Positions 12,301 through 22,124 of a stretch of 64,000 nucleotides of DNA are shown piece after piece (position 1 is the first letter of the stretch; each line of letters opens with the position of its first letter). Source of the DNA: Saccoglossus kowalevskii (lineage: Eukaryota; Hemichordata; Enteropneusta; Harrimaniidae); contig NW_003149765.1 of NCBI RefSeq assembly GCF_000003605.2, forward strand, positions 124,955-188,954. Direction: 5' to 3'. The notes beneath the pieces were generated by a model. The model was not told the origin of the DNA and did no database searches. It saw only the letters and a list, made by a program, of their open reading frames with translations. The position numbers and the translations under genes are program-made.

Positions 12301-15300
12301 TTTGTGATGTTCCGCTTCCATCGATTTTGTCGGTATATTTTTTCTAGACTACTGTTGTGTGGAGAATGGCTTATTGGTACTACTATACTTAACTATATGT
12401 TTTCCCCGCTAACAGATTTACCTCGTCTTTTGTTGTTTTGGTCACAACGATCTTTGGAGGCAACCCAATCGAAAGTTTGAAAGCGAAGGGTATGGTTTTC
12501 AACTTAACTGGTGCCGGATATGGCGTAGTTGATGCAAGACCTATGTACAAAACAATGGGGTTTATACTATATGCATCGTTTGGTACTATATGTATGCTCG
12601 TATTGCTAAATATCTGCATTGCCATGATGTCTGACACTTATGCAAAGATGAAGGTGAGTGGACCATTCGTCATATAAAAAGCGAATATCACTCTGTTAAT
12701 TGAGAAAAGACTTCAATTCAAACACAATTCAGCAAAGCCATTGACAGAAAATGACCTTTGTGTTCTATTGTAAAGACAATTTCTTATGAATGCATTTATT
12801 TGATGCTAAAGGTTACTTATCAGTTTGCCTGGAATTGCATGTTTTCAATTTAATTTGGGATCATTTTTTCATTTTATATAAAATTTTTGAAAGTTTGTCA
12901 TTACAACGTTATAAAATACAATATGATCAGGTCAAGGGACGAGCGAAGTCTTTATTATAATTACATGTTAAATATTGTATATTATCTGTATCTGTTTATA
13001 AACTTGTTTATACATTTTATCAGACAACTGCTGTTTAGATCTATGGTTTGTGTTTATTTTCCATGTCATGAAAGATATTGTAAATTTAAGGACTAATTAA
13101 TTCATGACAATGTGCTGTAAACGTAAATTAGGTTGTCTTCAAACACCGTTGCTCTACAAGTCGGTTAAAAACATTCAATCAGAAATTGGAACACACGTTT
13201 CATCCTATAGTAAAAACTAAAACCAATCATGCATGTACCAACGACTCCCATGTCTACCGACTTGACACAAGATCTACTGAATGCACACAAGGTAAATAAG
13301 ACAACGACAAATTATTGCACAGTATTGATGATATTAGCCATTATTCAACGACGTACCCAGAAGTTTTCAGGGAATGAACAAATTGGAAATAGCAAGGTCA
13401 CCTTCAGCTTGCCCAATCAAAATTTCGTTAAAACACACACTTCATTTTTCCCTCGGGCTTTAAAGTTTCGGAACAAACAATACACGGTCAGTAGATATTA
13501 ATACAATTTTTACACTATTGATTACTGCTAAATCGCGCAACTTTTTTTATTGAATAATAAATTGAAAACAATCATCGTACACCTTCAAACATAAAGATCA
13601 ATTGAAAGCAACTGTGTCGTTCGTCCGTAGATACGACGAGGACCATCTAGTCATCCTGGGGTCGAGTTGAACTTGCTTTGTGGGTTTGCAGGTGGCTGGT
13701 GAGGCCAATCTGCTTGCGAAAAAGTCTCTGACGGTGCGGACAGGGGATTGTAGCAGCTGCTACTGGGTTGTTGACCCTGTTCTTCCTGGCCTGTCTGTGG
13801 TCTTGAGCAGCAGCACTCCTGTTGGCCTGTTTGCTCCCTTGTGAACAGCTAATCGACATGTTCCCCTGTCTTGGGCCAACTGCTCGCATTTGTCGTGACT
13901 GATGTTAAAAGCCTTCAGTGCGGCTTTTTAATGTGTCCCTGAAACGCTTCTTCTGGCCACCATGAAAGCGTTTTCCTTGCTGTAGCTCGCTGTAGATCGT
14001 CTGGGATCCTGTCCTGCCACTTTATGCCAAGAAGTTTACTGAGGTGGGTGGTGTGAAAGTGGTTTAACTTTCTGGCATGATGCTGATAGACTTTCCTGAC
14101 TTCACAGCTGTAGAGTAACGTAGTGAGCTCGACACACCTTGATCTTTGTCTCTGTGGTGATTCCTTTAGTGTAGCCTGCTAAAAGTAGCACTCACTTTAG
14201 CGAGTCTGGTGTTGACTTCGCGTGCTTGTCGCCACAGGGCTTTGGGGTGAGATGATAGATGACTTGTGTGTTGAGACTTTGTTTAAAGCAAGGAAAAGTT
14301 GCACACTAACGATCTCACTCTCTCTTCCAAAACCATCAAAATCCAGTGGCAAGACAAATCCAGTAGCTGGAGTTGCACACGCCGTCTGCGAAACCAATTA
14401 CATTCCCTTTGTTAGTATGTACGCAAAGGCTCGTGAGACTATACAGGAGTCTAGAGCATCCGAAACGCGCTCAGCTAAGGTATTCATTCTCAACAACTAA
14501 ATTATGAGGTCGCCATATATTGATTTTCATTCACAGCACACACTCCTTCAAAATGTCATACATCATATAAATTCCGTTGCAACAACAAGGTCGCAATTCG
14601 TATACACCAGGAATTCAACTAATACTGAAAACAAAGATAACATTCATTGACTCATTTTAAACTCGTGTTGTGGTAAAAGTTGTGTAAAAGAGCACTGTAA
14701 ATTCCATCAAGGGAAGGTTTATGCATTGAGAATTTTTTCCCAAATGTGGAATATTTGTTTGAAACTGCTGCAGTTAAAAAAATACTGTAAGTGTTGGAAG
14801 TCAAATCGAAAGATTTGTCAGACAGAGTTTCTACGACTGACATTACAACAACAGAAACTGAATAAGATACATTACTAAATTAACAGGGAGTGGGTAAAAT
14901 ACAATAGACTCGCTAATTATCAAATGCTTCATAATAAATATGCATATAACAGACGATATATCTACAAACGTCACAATACATCAATCACTATCTACACCGC
15001 AGAGAGACCTTCACACATTAATAATACGAACCCCCACCTGAATGACGCAAAAGATATTATAGTAATAAAAACACTATTCAGGTATATATGGATTCCACAG
15101 CCCTGTACAATGGAATCGAGCATGAATTTGCATGAACAAAAATATGTTGAAAAGAGGGCACTATCCCATCACTATGTTGCTGGGAACGTACTACATTTTA
15201 ATGATAATGTTAATTTAAAAGTTTTATAGAAATTTGACCATGTTCAAAAAAATAATATGACATAAGTACATATCTTTATTATCACGGAATCCCAAGTCTT

Positions 15301-16825
15301 ATAGAATTCCACACACACTGCAACTCGATTAACCCCAATCACCACATGCATTTAGATCTCTTCCATGGAGTAACACTCTACAATATTGACGTAGAGTTGC
15401 TCAGATGATGGAGAGCAAAGAATCCACCTCATCATGGATGATACAATCAATCCATAATATCTTGAGCCACTCTAAAAAAGCACACTCGAATTACAAGACT
15501 AAAATCCATACAGTGTCCAATTCACCACTTTTGACTGAATAATTGTAACCAAGCCAAACATATTTGAAAAACTGCACCACGATGACCATTGAATTATTAC
15601 CAGCTTATCTACCTGGACAGCGGAAGAGTGAGTAGCGAAACAATAAACTCTTCTGAACTGAAAAAATGTTGGTCTTCACCACAAATACATCGCCTCGCCA
15701 GATATGGATTCCACAGCCCTGTACACTGCAATCGAGCACGAATTTGCATGAAAAAAAAATATGATGAGAAGAGGGCACTATCCCATCACCTGATCTCGCC
15801 CAGGAAATGCTAGGCTGAGGTGTCTTGGCTCATACTTACCACAATACTATAATAAGGTAACATGTATAAAAACATTAGTACAGGATAATAACTTTAGCTC
15901 CTACACTATGGGTACTTTATTTGAACAATTTCAATATTTAAAATAACGCAATCCAGTTACAACACATTCCAGCTCAGTTCAAACTTCCCACGATACTTTC
16001 AGACCATAAAATAACAAATTAATTTTTTTTTCGACACAATCGTCTGCAATTATAGATAATATGTAAACATAAACAAGTCTACCATATTGGGTGAGTTTGT
16101 TGCACGTTTTCTAATATATGCATATTGTCAATTTTGTAGAACAGTATCGAGATTGAGTATACGTTTATGCAGACAAAAATGTGGCTGAGTTATGTCGACG
16201 CCCCCGTATTGCCAGCTCCGTATAATATCATCCCATCAGTTTCTTGTTTGATTTCCATTGTCAAAAAGTGTGTTCGTATGTGTCGGCCTAGCTCAAATAC
16301 AGATGAAGACGTTGAGGTAAGACATTCGAAAAATAACGAATGAATATGGATAATACGAACATTTATCATGTGTCTAATTCTGATTTTCCTAATGTGCAGT
16401 TAACTATACCGAAGGATAACAGACGAAAAATGCAGACAAACAAAGGATTACTCTACGAGGAGGTGAGTTAGGTATTTGTTTTGACAACTGACTTACCATT
16501 CCACTATTTAGACTTCATACATTATTCAATGAAGAAAGATCACAATTTCATTTGGCTTATTATAATATATACCAAACCTCATTGCGGTAATGTTAATTAG
16601 TTATCCCGAAGCTGTTTATTTTACAGAAAAGATTGTATATATTGTATAATTATACATATTTTAATAATTATCATATTTTTTAAAATTATTTTTTAGTTGA
16701 TAAATGTTTTATGTAATCGGTATATGGTGAGGAAAGAAATCATGAACAAGGATATCATGCGGAAGTTGTATACTTCAGTTCATTCGTTGAAAGACGAAGA
16801 CAAGTCAAGGAACCAGCAAATATGA
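6393..16825 (+). CDS. TRPC-like cation channel, gene A (9 exons, about 665 aa)
   Basis: Predicted plasma-membrane cation channel of the TRPC family. Exons: 6393-6545, 7223-7373, 7476-7642, 7763-7945, 8902-9638, 12416-12653, 16140-16316, 16400-16462, 16697-16825. All have GT-AG borders and phases 0,1,0,0,2,0,0,0, and the frame closes at TGA. Residues 35-100 hold about two ankyrin repeats (LAAESNNFQMVRLLLDSGVK). The TRP_2 domain follows (SPAYLNLANRDPVMASMDLA, then [13 protein letters not shown]). Exon 5 (from FIAHYKCQ, residue 219) carries S1 to S5 and exon 6 the pore and S6 (VTTIFGGNP, then [15 protein letters not shown]). Exon 7 has the TRP-box equivalent (IEYTFMQTKMWLSY) and [10 protein letters not shown]. 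Exons 8-9 give a short basic helix. The filter has Asn where the other four genes have Asp. Introns 5 (2.8 kb) and 6 (3.5 kb) are long and hold repeats. A poly(A) signal lies 115 nt past the stop. Sister to gene C. Confidence 0.92.
9639..12415 (+). other. Gene A intron 5, no further gene seen
   Basis: A 2.8-kb intron between the S5-bearing exon and the pore/S6 exon. It starts GTGAGT and ends CTAACAG. Short open frames occur on both strands, but none resembles a known protein or has sensible splice context. No repeat family was recognised with confidence. Confidence 0.6.
13617..14235 (-). mobile_element. 5'-truncated LINE (non-LTR retrotransposon) tail in gene A intron 6
   Basis: On the - strand the three frames give fragments typical of the region after the reverse transcriptase domain of a common LINE type. 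In order these are EVNTRLAKVSATFSRL, then LYSCEV and HARKLNHFH, then LLGIKWQDRIPDD, and finally a C2H2-like tail with IGLTSHLQTHKA (about 13680-13730). Several frame changes and stops separate the pieces, so the copy is dead. The element starts abruptly near 14235, as expected of 5' truncation, and its 3' part ends around 13620. Its orientation is opposite to gene A. Clade assignment (CR1/L2/Jockey-like) was not possible by eye. Confidence 0.8.
14238..14482 (+). other. Unassigned open frame next to the LINE
   Basis: An 80-residue open stretch on the + strand with mixed composition (for example NPVAGVAHAVCETNYIPF and SMYAKARETIQESRA) ends at AAG followed by GTATTC, a possible donor. It lies in gene A intron 6 directly beside the LINE truncation point. 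It does not resemble any TRPC exon, and I do not recognise it. It could be a captured exon fragment or chance. A similar uncertain stretch, MHVPTTPMSTDLTQDLLNA, ends at AAG|GTAAAT at 13291. Confidence 0.2.
15084..15176 (+). repeat. Direct repeat copy 1 in gene A intron 6
   Basis: About 90 bp: TATGGATTCCACAGCCCTGT, then AATCGAGC.TGAATTTGCATG and AGAGGGCACTATCCCATCAC. It recurs 620 bp downstream at 15705-15789 with a few differences. No ends or target duplications were recognised. Confidence 0.8.
15705..15789 (+). repeat. Direct repeat copy 2 in gene A intron 6
   Basis: Second copy of the block at 15084-15176, in the same orientation. It may reflect a local segmental duplication within the 3.5-kb intron. 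Confidence 0.8.
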
Positions 16826-19152
16826 CGTGTATGTAAAAGTCGGTGCACGTTATTATAACCATGATAACATTTGAATATTGTTACTACCATATAGTATTTG
16901 ACAATTCACTAATTTGATAAGTATGGCTTGAGCAGGTATAATAAACATGATAACGACTGAGGTGGGCTTTATGCAGAGTATTGTATCATAATTACAGATT
17001 CTGTATTTGACTTACTAGTGGTTATTGTGATCTCTTCGCATGTTTACGTCCAGTTATACAATTTCTGCATTTTACAGTTTCAACATATTTTATAGCTTAT
17101 TCCAGAAAGTACTTGGCTGTGCTTATTCGTTCATCTTGAGTGCAATTGAAAATATTTTCGCTACATGAGTAAATGTATTGAAGTAATCACTTTTATTTAC
17201 AACGATGTAACTCACGGGACTTGTACAATATAGTTATTAATATCAATTATTGTCTTATTTACTGCCATTGCTCAATTCAATTGCAACTTGTGCAAGATAT
17301 GTAAGTCTCACTGTGTAAGACTCCGAATGTTGTTGGCGCCCAGCATTCAGAACATGCCAAAAAAAACTTGTTCTCTCTTGTATTGTGCTATAAAGAGGGC
17401 TTTATATCCCTGTTTCAACGAAACCATTCTTTCCGTATTTGATTAAATCAGAAACATTGTGTATATATTCTATAGATTGATGAACATTACACTTTATATT
17501 GATCGACCCACAGATGTCTCAAACATGAAACCAATGTTCTGATGTACAATTACTCGCATGCCAATATACAAGTTCATATTTTGATTTCAGTAAATAATTA
17601 AATGTCCTTGGCAGTATATCAATCCATCAAATGTTCAGAATGTTGATGCTGTAAGGTACACGGTCAGCAGTGCAAAACGAATCCATTTCCATGCTAGTAA
17701 TATTAGTAATGTAATACTTTTGAAGGGATTGATTTTAAAAACAACTGTAACATAATAATTACATATGTATTAGTACAAATTGTGCCGAATTGCTTTTATT
17801 AAATGATCAAAGTACTCACTACATTTGTTGTGATTGTGACGGGACAATATTTTATGTAAATCGTACTCTGCTCTCATATTGTTTTTACACTTTTATCATC
17901 AACCAGTAGCAACAGTTGTGGTTTTAAATTGTGGTTTACCGTACATGTTTCAGAACATTTGCCAGTTCACGATATAACTGACCTGTTGTCTATCACAGTC
18001 ACCCCGACTAGTCCGACCACTACATTTTACTTGCATATTTGTGTGCACATGTATATAATGTATAGATTTTTGAATATTTGTCTTTAGCGTCTATTTCTAA
18101 ACTGTAACTATTTCTGTGATATAAAATTTGCGTAGTTTTAGGGTTATTGCGCATTATTCAATCATAATAAAGTCACAATCGATTTCGACGTGTCTGTTGA
18201 TGGTAGAAAAACAGACATATTCTAAATTGTCACAAATCTGACATCTGTCCTTTATTTTTGATATATACTGGTTCATAGTGACATTACCATAGCTTATAGA
18301 AACACATCCATTTAAATTACCAACGATGGTTAACCATTTTTTTGGTTCAAGCATAGCTTGCATAAAATTATGTTACGCATGTAAATTGTAAATACAATCA
18401 TGTTGATGCGCATTGGTGAATTCAAAACAGTAATATCTAATAATGTCATAATATCTGTATACGGCATTTTTATGTGAATACTTTATAATAACATTATTAT
18501 CATACAAAGAAGAAAATTTTGATGTACCTACCAATTACATCACTTATTTGATCATCACTTTCTTGCGAGTCTGGATATTGCCCATTATCTAATGTTAGGA
18601 TGGCCAATAAAGTTGATCAAAACCAATACAGTGTGCCTTTTATAATAGCGAGTTGCATCCTTTAAATAGATTCCAATAACCCGTATAAATTTGACAGCAG
18701 CCATTGTATCAGTTGGCATAGACAGACTGCTGTAACGGGAAATAGAGTTGACATCCTATTTTTGGACCGACAGCCAGACAGTGCTCTGGTATATAGCGAA
18801 TGCAAAGACAAGGTTTCATCTATTTGTTGCTAACCGAATATCTGTGGCTCAAGTGGCGATTGTACAAGACAGACAGTTACTAATTTTTTCTAGAATCAAT
18901 GGCGGATAAATAGTCTCAAATATACGAGGAACATGCAAAAAAGACATCCTATTGCAAACTGCATTCTAAAAGTTTATGGATCCAAAAAATAAGTTGATTA
19001 AGTATTATTATGACTTGTAGAGATTGTAGCGTAGATATTCCATCGAAGAAACTACTGCTGTAAACGAACAACTGTAGTATCGATATGCTTGAGAATAAAT
19101 CATGTTTGGCAGCCATTTTAAACTAATGTATTATTTATTGATGTTATCTATA
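16826..19152. other. Intergenic region downstream of gene A
   Basis: Contains the probable 3' untranslated region of gene A at its left end. The remainder is AT-rich sequence with no supported gene and no repeat that I could pair inside this window. Confidence 0.5.
16940..16945 (+). promoter_or_regulatory. Possible poly(A) signal of gene A
   Basis: AATAAA 115 nt after the TGA of gene A. The position fits a short 3' untranslated region, but the sequence is AT-rich, so chance occurrence is possible. Confidence 0.4.
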
Positions 19153-19260
19153 GCCCGCATATTTTAAAACATGTCTGAAAATAATACAGGTGCAATATAT
19201 AGCAATGGGATAAAAATAATAAACCCATCATTGTCTGAAAGAATGGCTCATTCAAACCAA
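19153..19260 (+). pseudogene. Orphan A-type 5' flank copy
   Basis: Reads CCCGCATATTTTAAAACATG, AATAATACAGGTGCAATATA, GGGATAAAAATAATAAACCC and AATGGCTCATTCAAAC. It aligns with the 5' flank of the relict at 2944-3050 and of gene A at 6048-6130. Nothing resembling exon 1 or later exons follows before the Tc1-like element at 19451. It is probably the leftover of a third + strand copy, or else a dispersed repeat present in all three places. Confidence 0.55.
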
Positions 19261-19450
19261 AATGCGATAAGTGTTTTCTTTCAGAATACACGGCAAAAGT
19301 GTCGTTTTAAATGGAATTATTATTATTATTTAAAAACTTTCTGTTGTCATGTGAGAACTAAATGCCCTGTGTTTATCGTATTAACCCTTGATCTTCTAAA
19401 CTAAAAAGTATATTGTAAAATATGTAAAAAAATTCCTTATTAAGTATATA

Positions 19451-20720
19451 TACTACTCAAAACAATTTAAGAAACACCTGAGTTTTTACATCAAATACGT
19501 TTGGACCATGTTAATCGATGTCATGTAACCTCAATATTGCCACAATGACAGTTTTTAATCTGCTGCACATGTCTAAATTCTTTCCTAACCTAGTAGATGA
19601 GAATACGTGCGCCCTCAATTTCACAGTTATGTACTCTTTTAGGGGGAAATCAGGTGAAAAGATGGAACATTGCTCATCACACACCTGCTCTAATTCTACT
19701 GCTTCGAAGTATGTTGAGTTTTTTCCCTGTACATAATGCATCCTTGTGATCACATCTGCCAATTATGGTAATCAGAATACACTCACTAATGGCGTTGTCG
19801 CAGCTTTTGCGAGCATGCCACCACGTCGACATTTAACAATTGAAGAGAGCAAGGGCCATAAGCTGGTTGAATGAGGGTGTTTCCTTGCGAGAAGATGCAA
19901 GAATGCTAAATGTGAGCTCATCTGTTATTCACAGACTATTCCAGTGCTTCAGAGAAACCATACAGTATATGGCAGACCCAGGCCAGGTCGTCGTCCACTC
20001 CAGCTGAGGACCGCTACCTCCTTATCTTAGCCCTTCGTAACCGAACTATAACTGGCAATTCCCCATGTATGACCCTTCGAGCAGATTGTGCGGAACCGTC
20101 TGAGAGCCAGAAATGTCAGGCCTAGGCGCCAGGCTGTTAGGCTAGTCTATTGGCGCCCTGGTGAACGCTTCACTGATGCCATACAGCACAATCAGTTTGG
20201 TGGTGGCAGCATCATGGAATGGGATGGCTTCAGCTACCACCAAAGGACCCCTCTCCATGTTATTGATGACAAATTAACTGGATTACGTTACAGAGACGAG
20301 ATCCTGCGACCTATTGTATTAACTTGTCTACATAGAATAGATGCTGCGGCAGTCCCACAGGATGAAAATGCCATACCACACCGTGCACGTGTTGTCACAG
20401 ATTTTCGAATCCAACACAACATCAACAGAATGGATTGGCCTGCTTATTCACCTGGCATGGCACCAATTGAACGTTTGTGGGATCAAAAGGTGGTCAAACC
20501 TATTATTGAAATGTTCCATGATCTGGGATTTTCATTTTCAACCCTTCTCTCTTTCAGAACTCATGCAACGAAATGTGTAATGGTTACATTCAGTCCTCAT
20601 CATCTGTTTCATTGTGCAGATGTTTCACATTAATTATGTGACAAAATGGGTTTATCTGAAATAAAGGATCTTGCTGTAACTGAGAATGTTCAAGTGTTCC
20701 TTAAATTGTTTTGAGTAGCA
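19451..20720 (+). mobile_element. Broken Tc1/mariner-like transposon with intact ends
   Basis: Terminal inverted repeats are clear: TACTCAAAACAATTTAAG and then AAACACCTGAG at the left, and the reverse complement of TACTCAAAACAATTTAAG with GAACACTTGA at the right. TA dinucleotides flank it at 19449-19450 and 20721-20722, the target duplication of this superfamily. Length is 1.27 kb, close to a full Tc1 element. Intergenic, between gene A and gene B. Confidence 0.9.
19815..20633 (+). pseudogene. Degenerate Tc1-like transposase
   Basis: The start MPPRRHLTIEE (19815) and the helix-turn-helix remains are in shifted frames with stops. The longest open stretch, 20088-20633, gives RRPGE-type sequence (YWRPGERFTDA), then FGGGSIMEWDGFSYHQRTPL, then HRARVVTDF, MDWPAYSPGMAPIE and RLWD. 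These are the hallmarks of the DDE domain of Tc1 transposases with the DxE spacing near APIE. The segment that should hold the first catalytic Asp is deleted between RNVRPRRQAVR and YWRPGERF. The second catalytic Asp, usually in QDDNARPH, reads QDENAIPH. The copy cannot encode an active enzyme, although it might still be moved in trans. Confidence 0.88.
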
Positions 20721-21059
20721 TATAATGCACTGGTTTAGAACTGTGTGTGACTGCGTTTTCACAGTACAATGATAACAAAATAATTTAGAACCAAACATAT
20801 GTTGGCCGTGGTCTTCGCTGTTTTCGAAAAGTCATTGCTATACCGCGCATGGTATTGAACTTAAACAAATAAAAGAAAATGGCGTGTTAGGCCTGCATTG
20901 ACTAACGCAACACGAAGATGATATCGAATGTGAATGTTTGAAAACCCTCAAAATATCAGTACTCAACATCAGTAAGTTATCAAACAGCAGGAATTGTTTT
21001 GCGTATAATTCCCTTGTCTAAGCATAACAGTTGTGTTGCAGATTGCTGCAACTTATCCA

Positions 21060-21440
21060 AAGCCAAAAATCTTTAAACTAAACGTCGTCTCGCTTTATTT
21101 TTGTTTAAGTACAAGAACAGTTTTTTTGTTTATGGATATCATTAGAAACATTTCTTAGCAAATGTCCTTGAGCATTTATAATACAAATGTCCATATATTT
21201 TGACTGCTGGATTAATCGCATCAAAATGTATTATTTGTCCTGTCAAGGGTGTTCACGATTAAAATCTTAAAAAATAAAAAAAATATGGGAAGGGAATTGA
21301 ATATGAAAGACGTATAATCAGTTGTCAACCAGTTCCGATGATAAACGTCCAAAAAACGAATGAATATGGCAGTGCAGCCACAACCGCTGAGGGCATATTT
21401 TTAACAACAATATAGACTGTGCTTGCTTCACTAGGCAATT
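21060..21440 (+). repeat. Interspersed repeat copy 1
   Basis: Shares with 30228-30520 (opposite strand) blocks such as AAGTACAAGAACAGTTTTT, TTAATCGCATCAAAATGTAT, AGTTCCGATGATAAA, AAAAAACGAATGAATATG and CGCTGAGGGC. No coding frame or terminal structure was recognised. Confidence 0.8.
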
Positions 21441-21991
21441 ATACCTGACACGCGCGTTGGTCTGTGACCTGACTATAGTTTATATTTCTGTGTCACATCT
21501 GCACACAAAACAGATTTGTGAATCTCTCATGTTTACCAGAATATTATATTATTCCTTGACGCTATGAGTTACTCTGGGATAAATTGAGTATAGGTTTATA
21601 TATGCAATGCAGACGCACATATTATCGGTATGTTATACCAAAATAAATGCAATTGTTTTGCTTCGCCTGTACCGACAGCTGACTGAAGCTCTAGTGGCTT
21701 ATTGGTTTCTTGTTATATTCGTTGCATTGAAAGCTCTATCAGAGCTCTAGGGGATTGCACAATAAGCCGATTACTTGGCACGACCTAAAGTTATAAATGT
21801 TCTCTGTATTTACTAAACTATTGAGCAATACTGCCCGCATCTTATGCTTAGTATGAAAGCAGCTCGCAAATTCTTAGCATGAAAGCAACTCGCCAGTTTA
21901 TGAATATTAATTGGGTTACTCATCATCGTCTAAACACATGTAATTACTACGTGGAGATCACTTCGAGGCATTGCTGTGAGAATTTATGTTA

Positions 21992-22124
21992 TTAAAGGGC
22001 GGAGGTCATCACGCAGCGCGTGTTCGAATTCCATGTAAACAAACAATGTATTTTACACGCGTTGTATACGTCGCTATGAGTCTCATATCGAACAGGACGC
22101 GGCACGACGACTGCCGCCCTTTAA
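21992..22124 (+). mobile_element. MITE-like element, family 1 copy 1
   Basis: 133 bp with imperfect inverted ends. The left is TTAAAGGGCGGAGGTCATCA and CGCAGCGCGTGTTCGA; the right, reversed, is TTAAAGGGCGGCAGTCGTCG and TGCCGCGTCCTGTTCGA. The middle contains AATGTATTTTACACGCGTTG. A second copy in reverse orientation is at 33099-33217. Confidence 0.8.

Noticed and set aside
13229-13501. 90-codon open stretch in gene A intron 6 considered as an extra exon
   Set aside because: Joining it would break the exon 6 to exon 7 frame and alignment that all five genes share.
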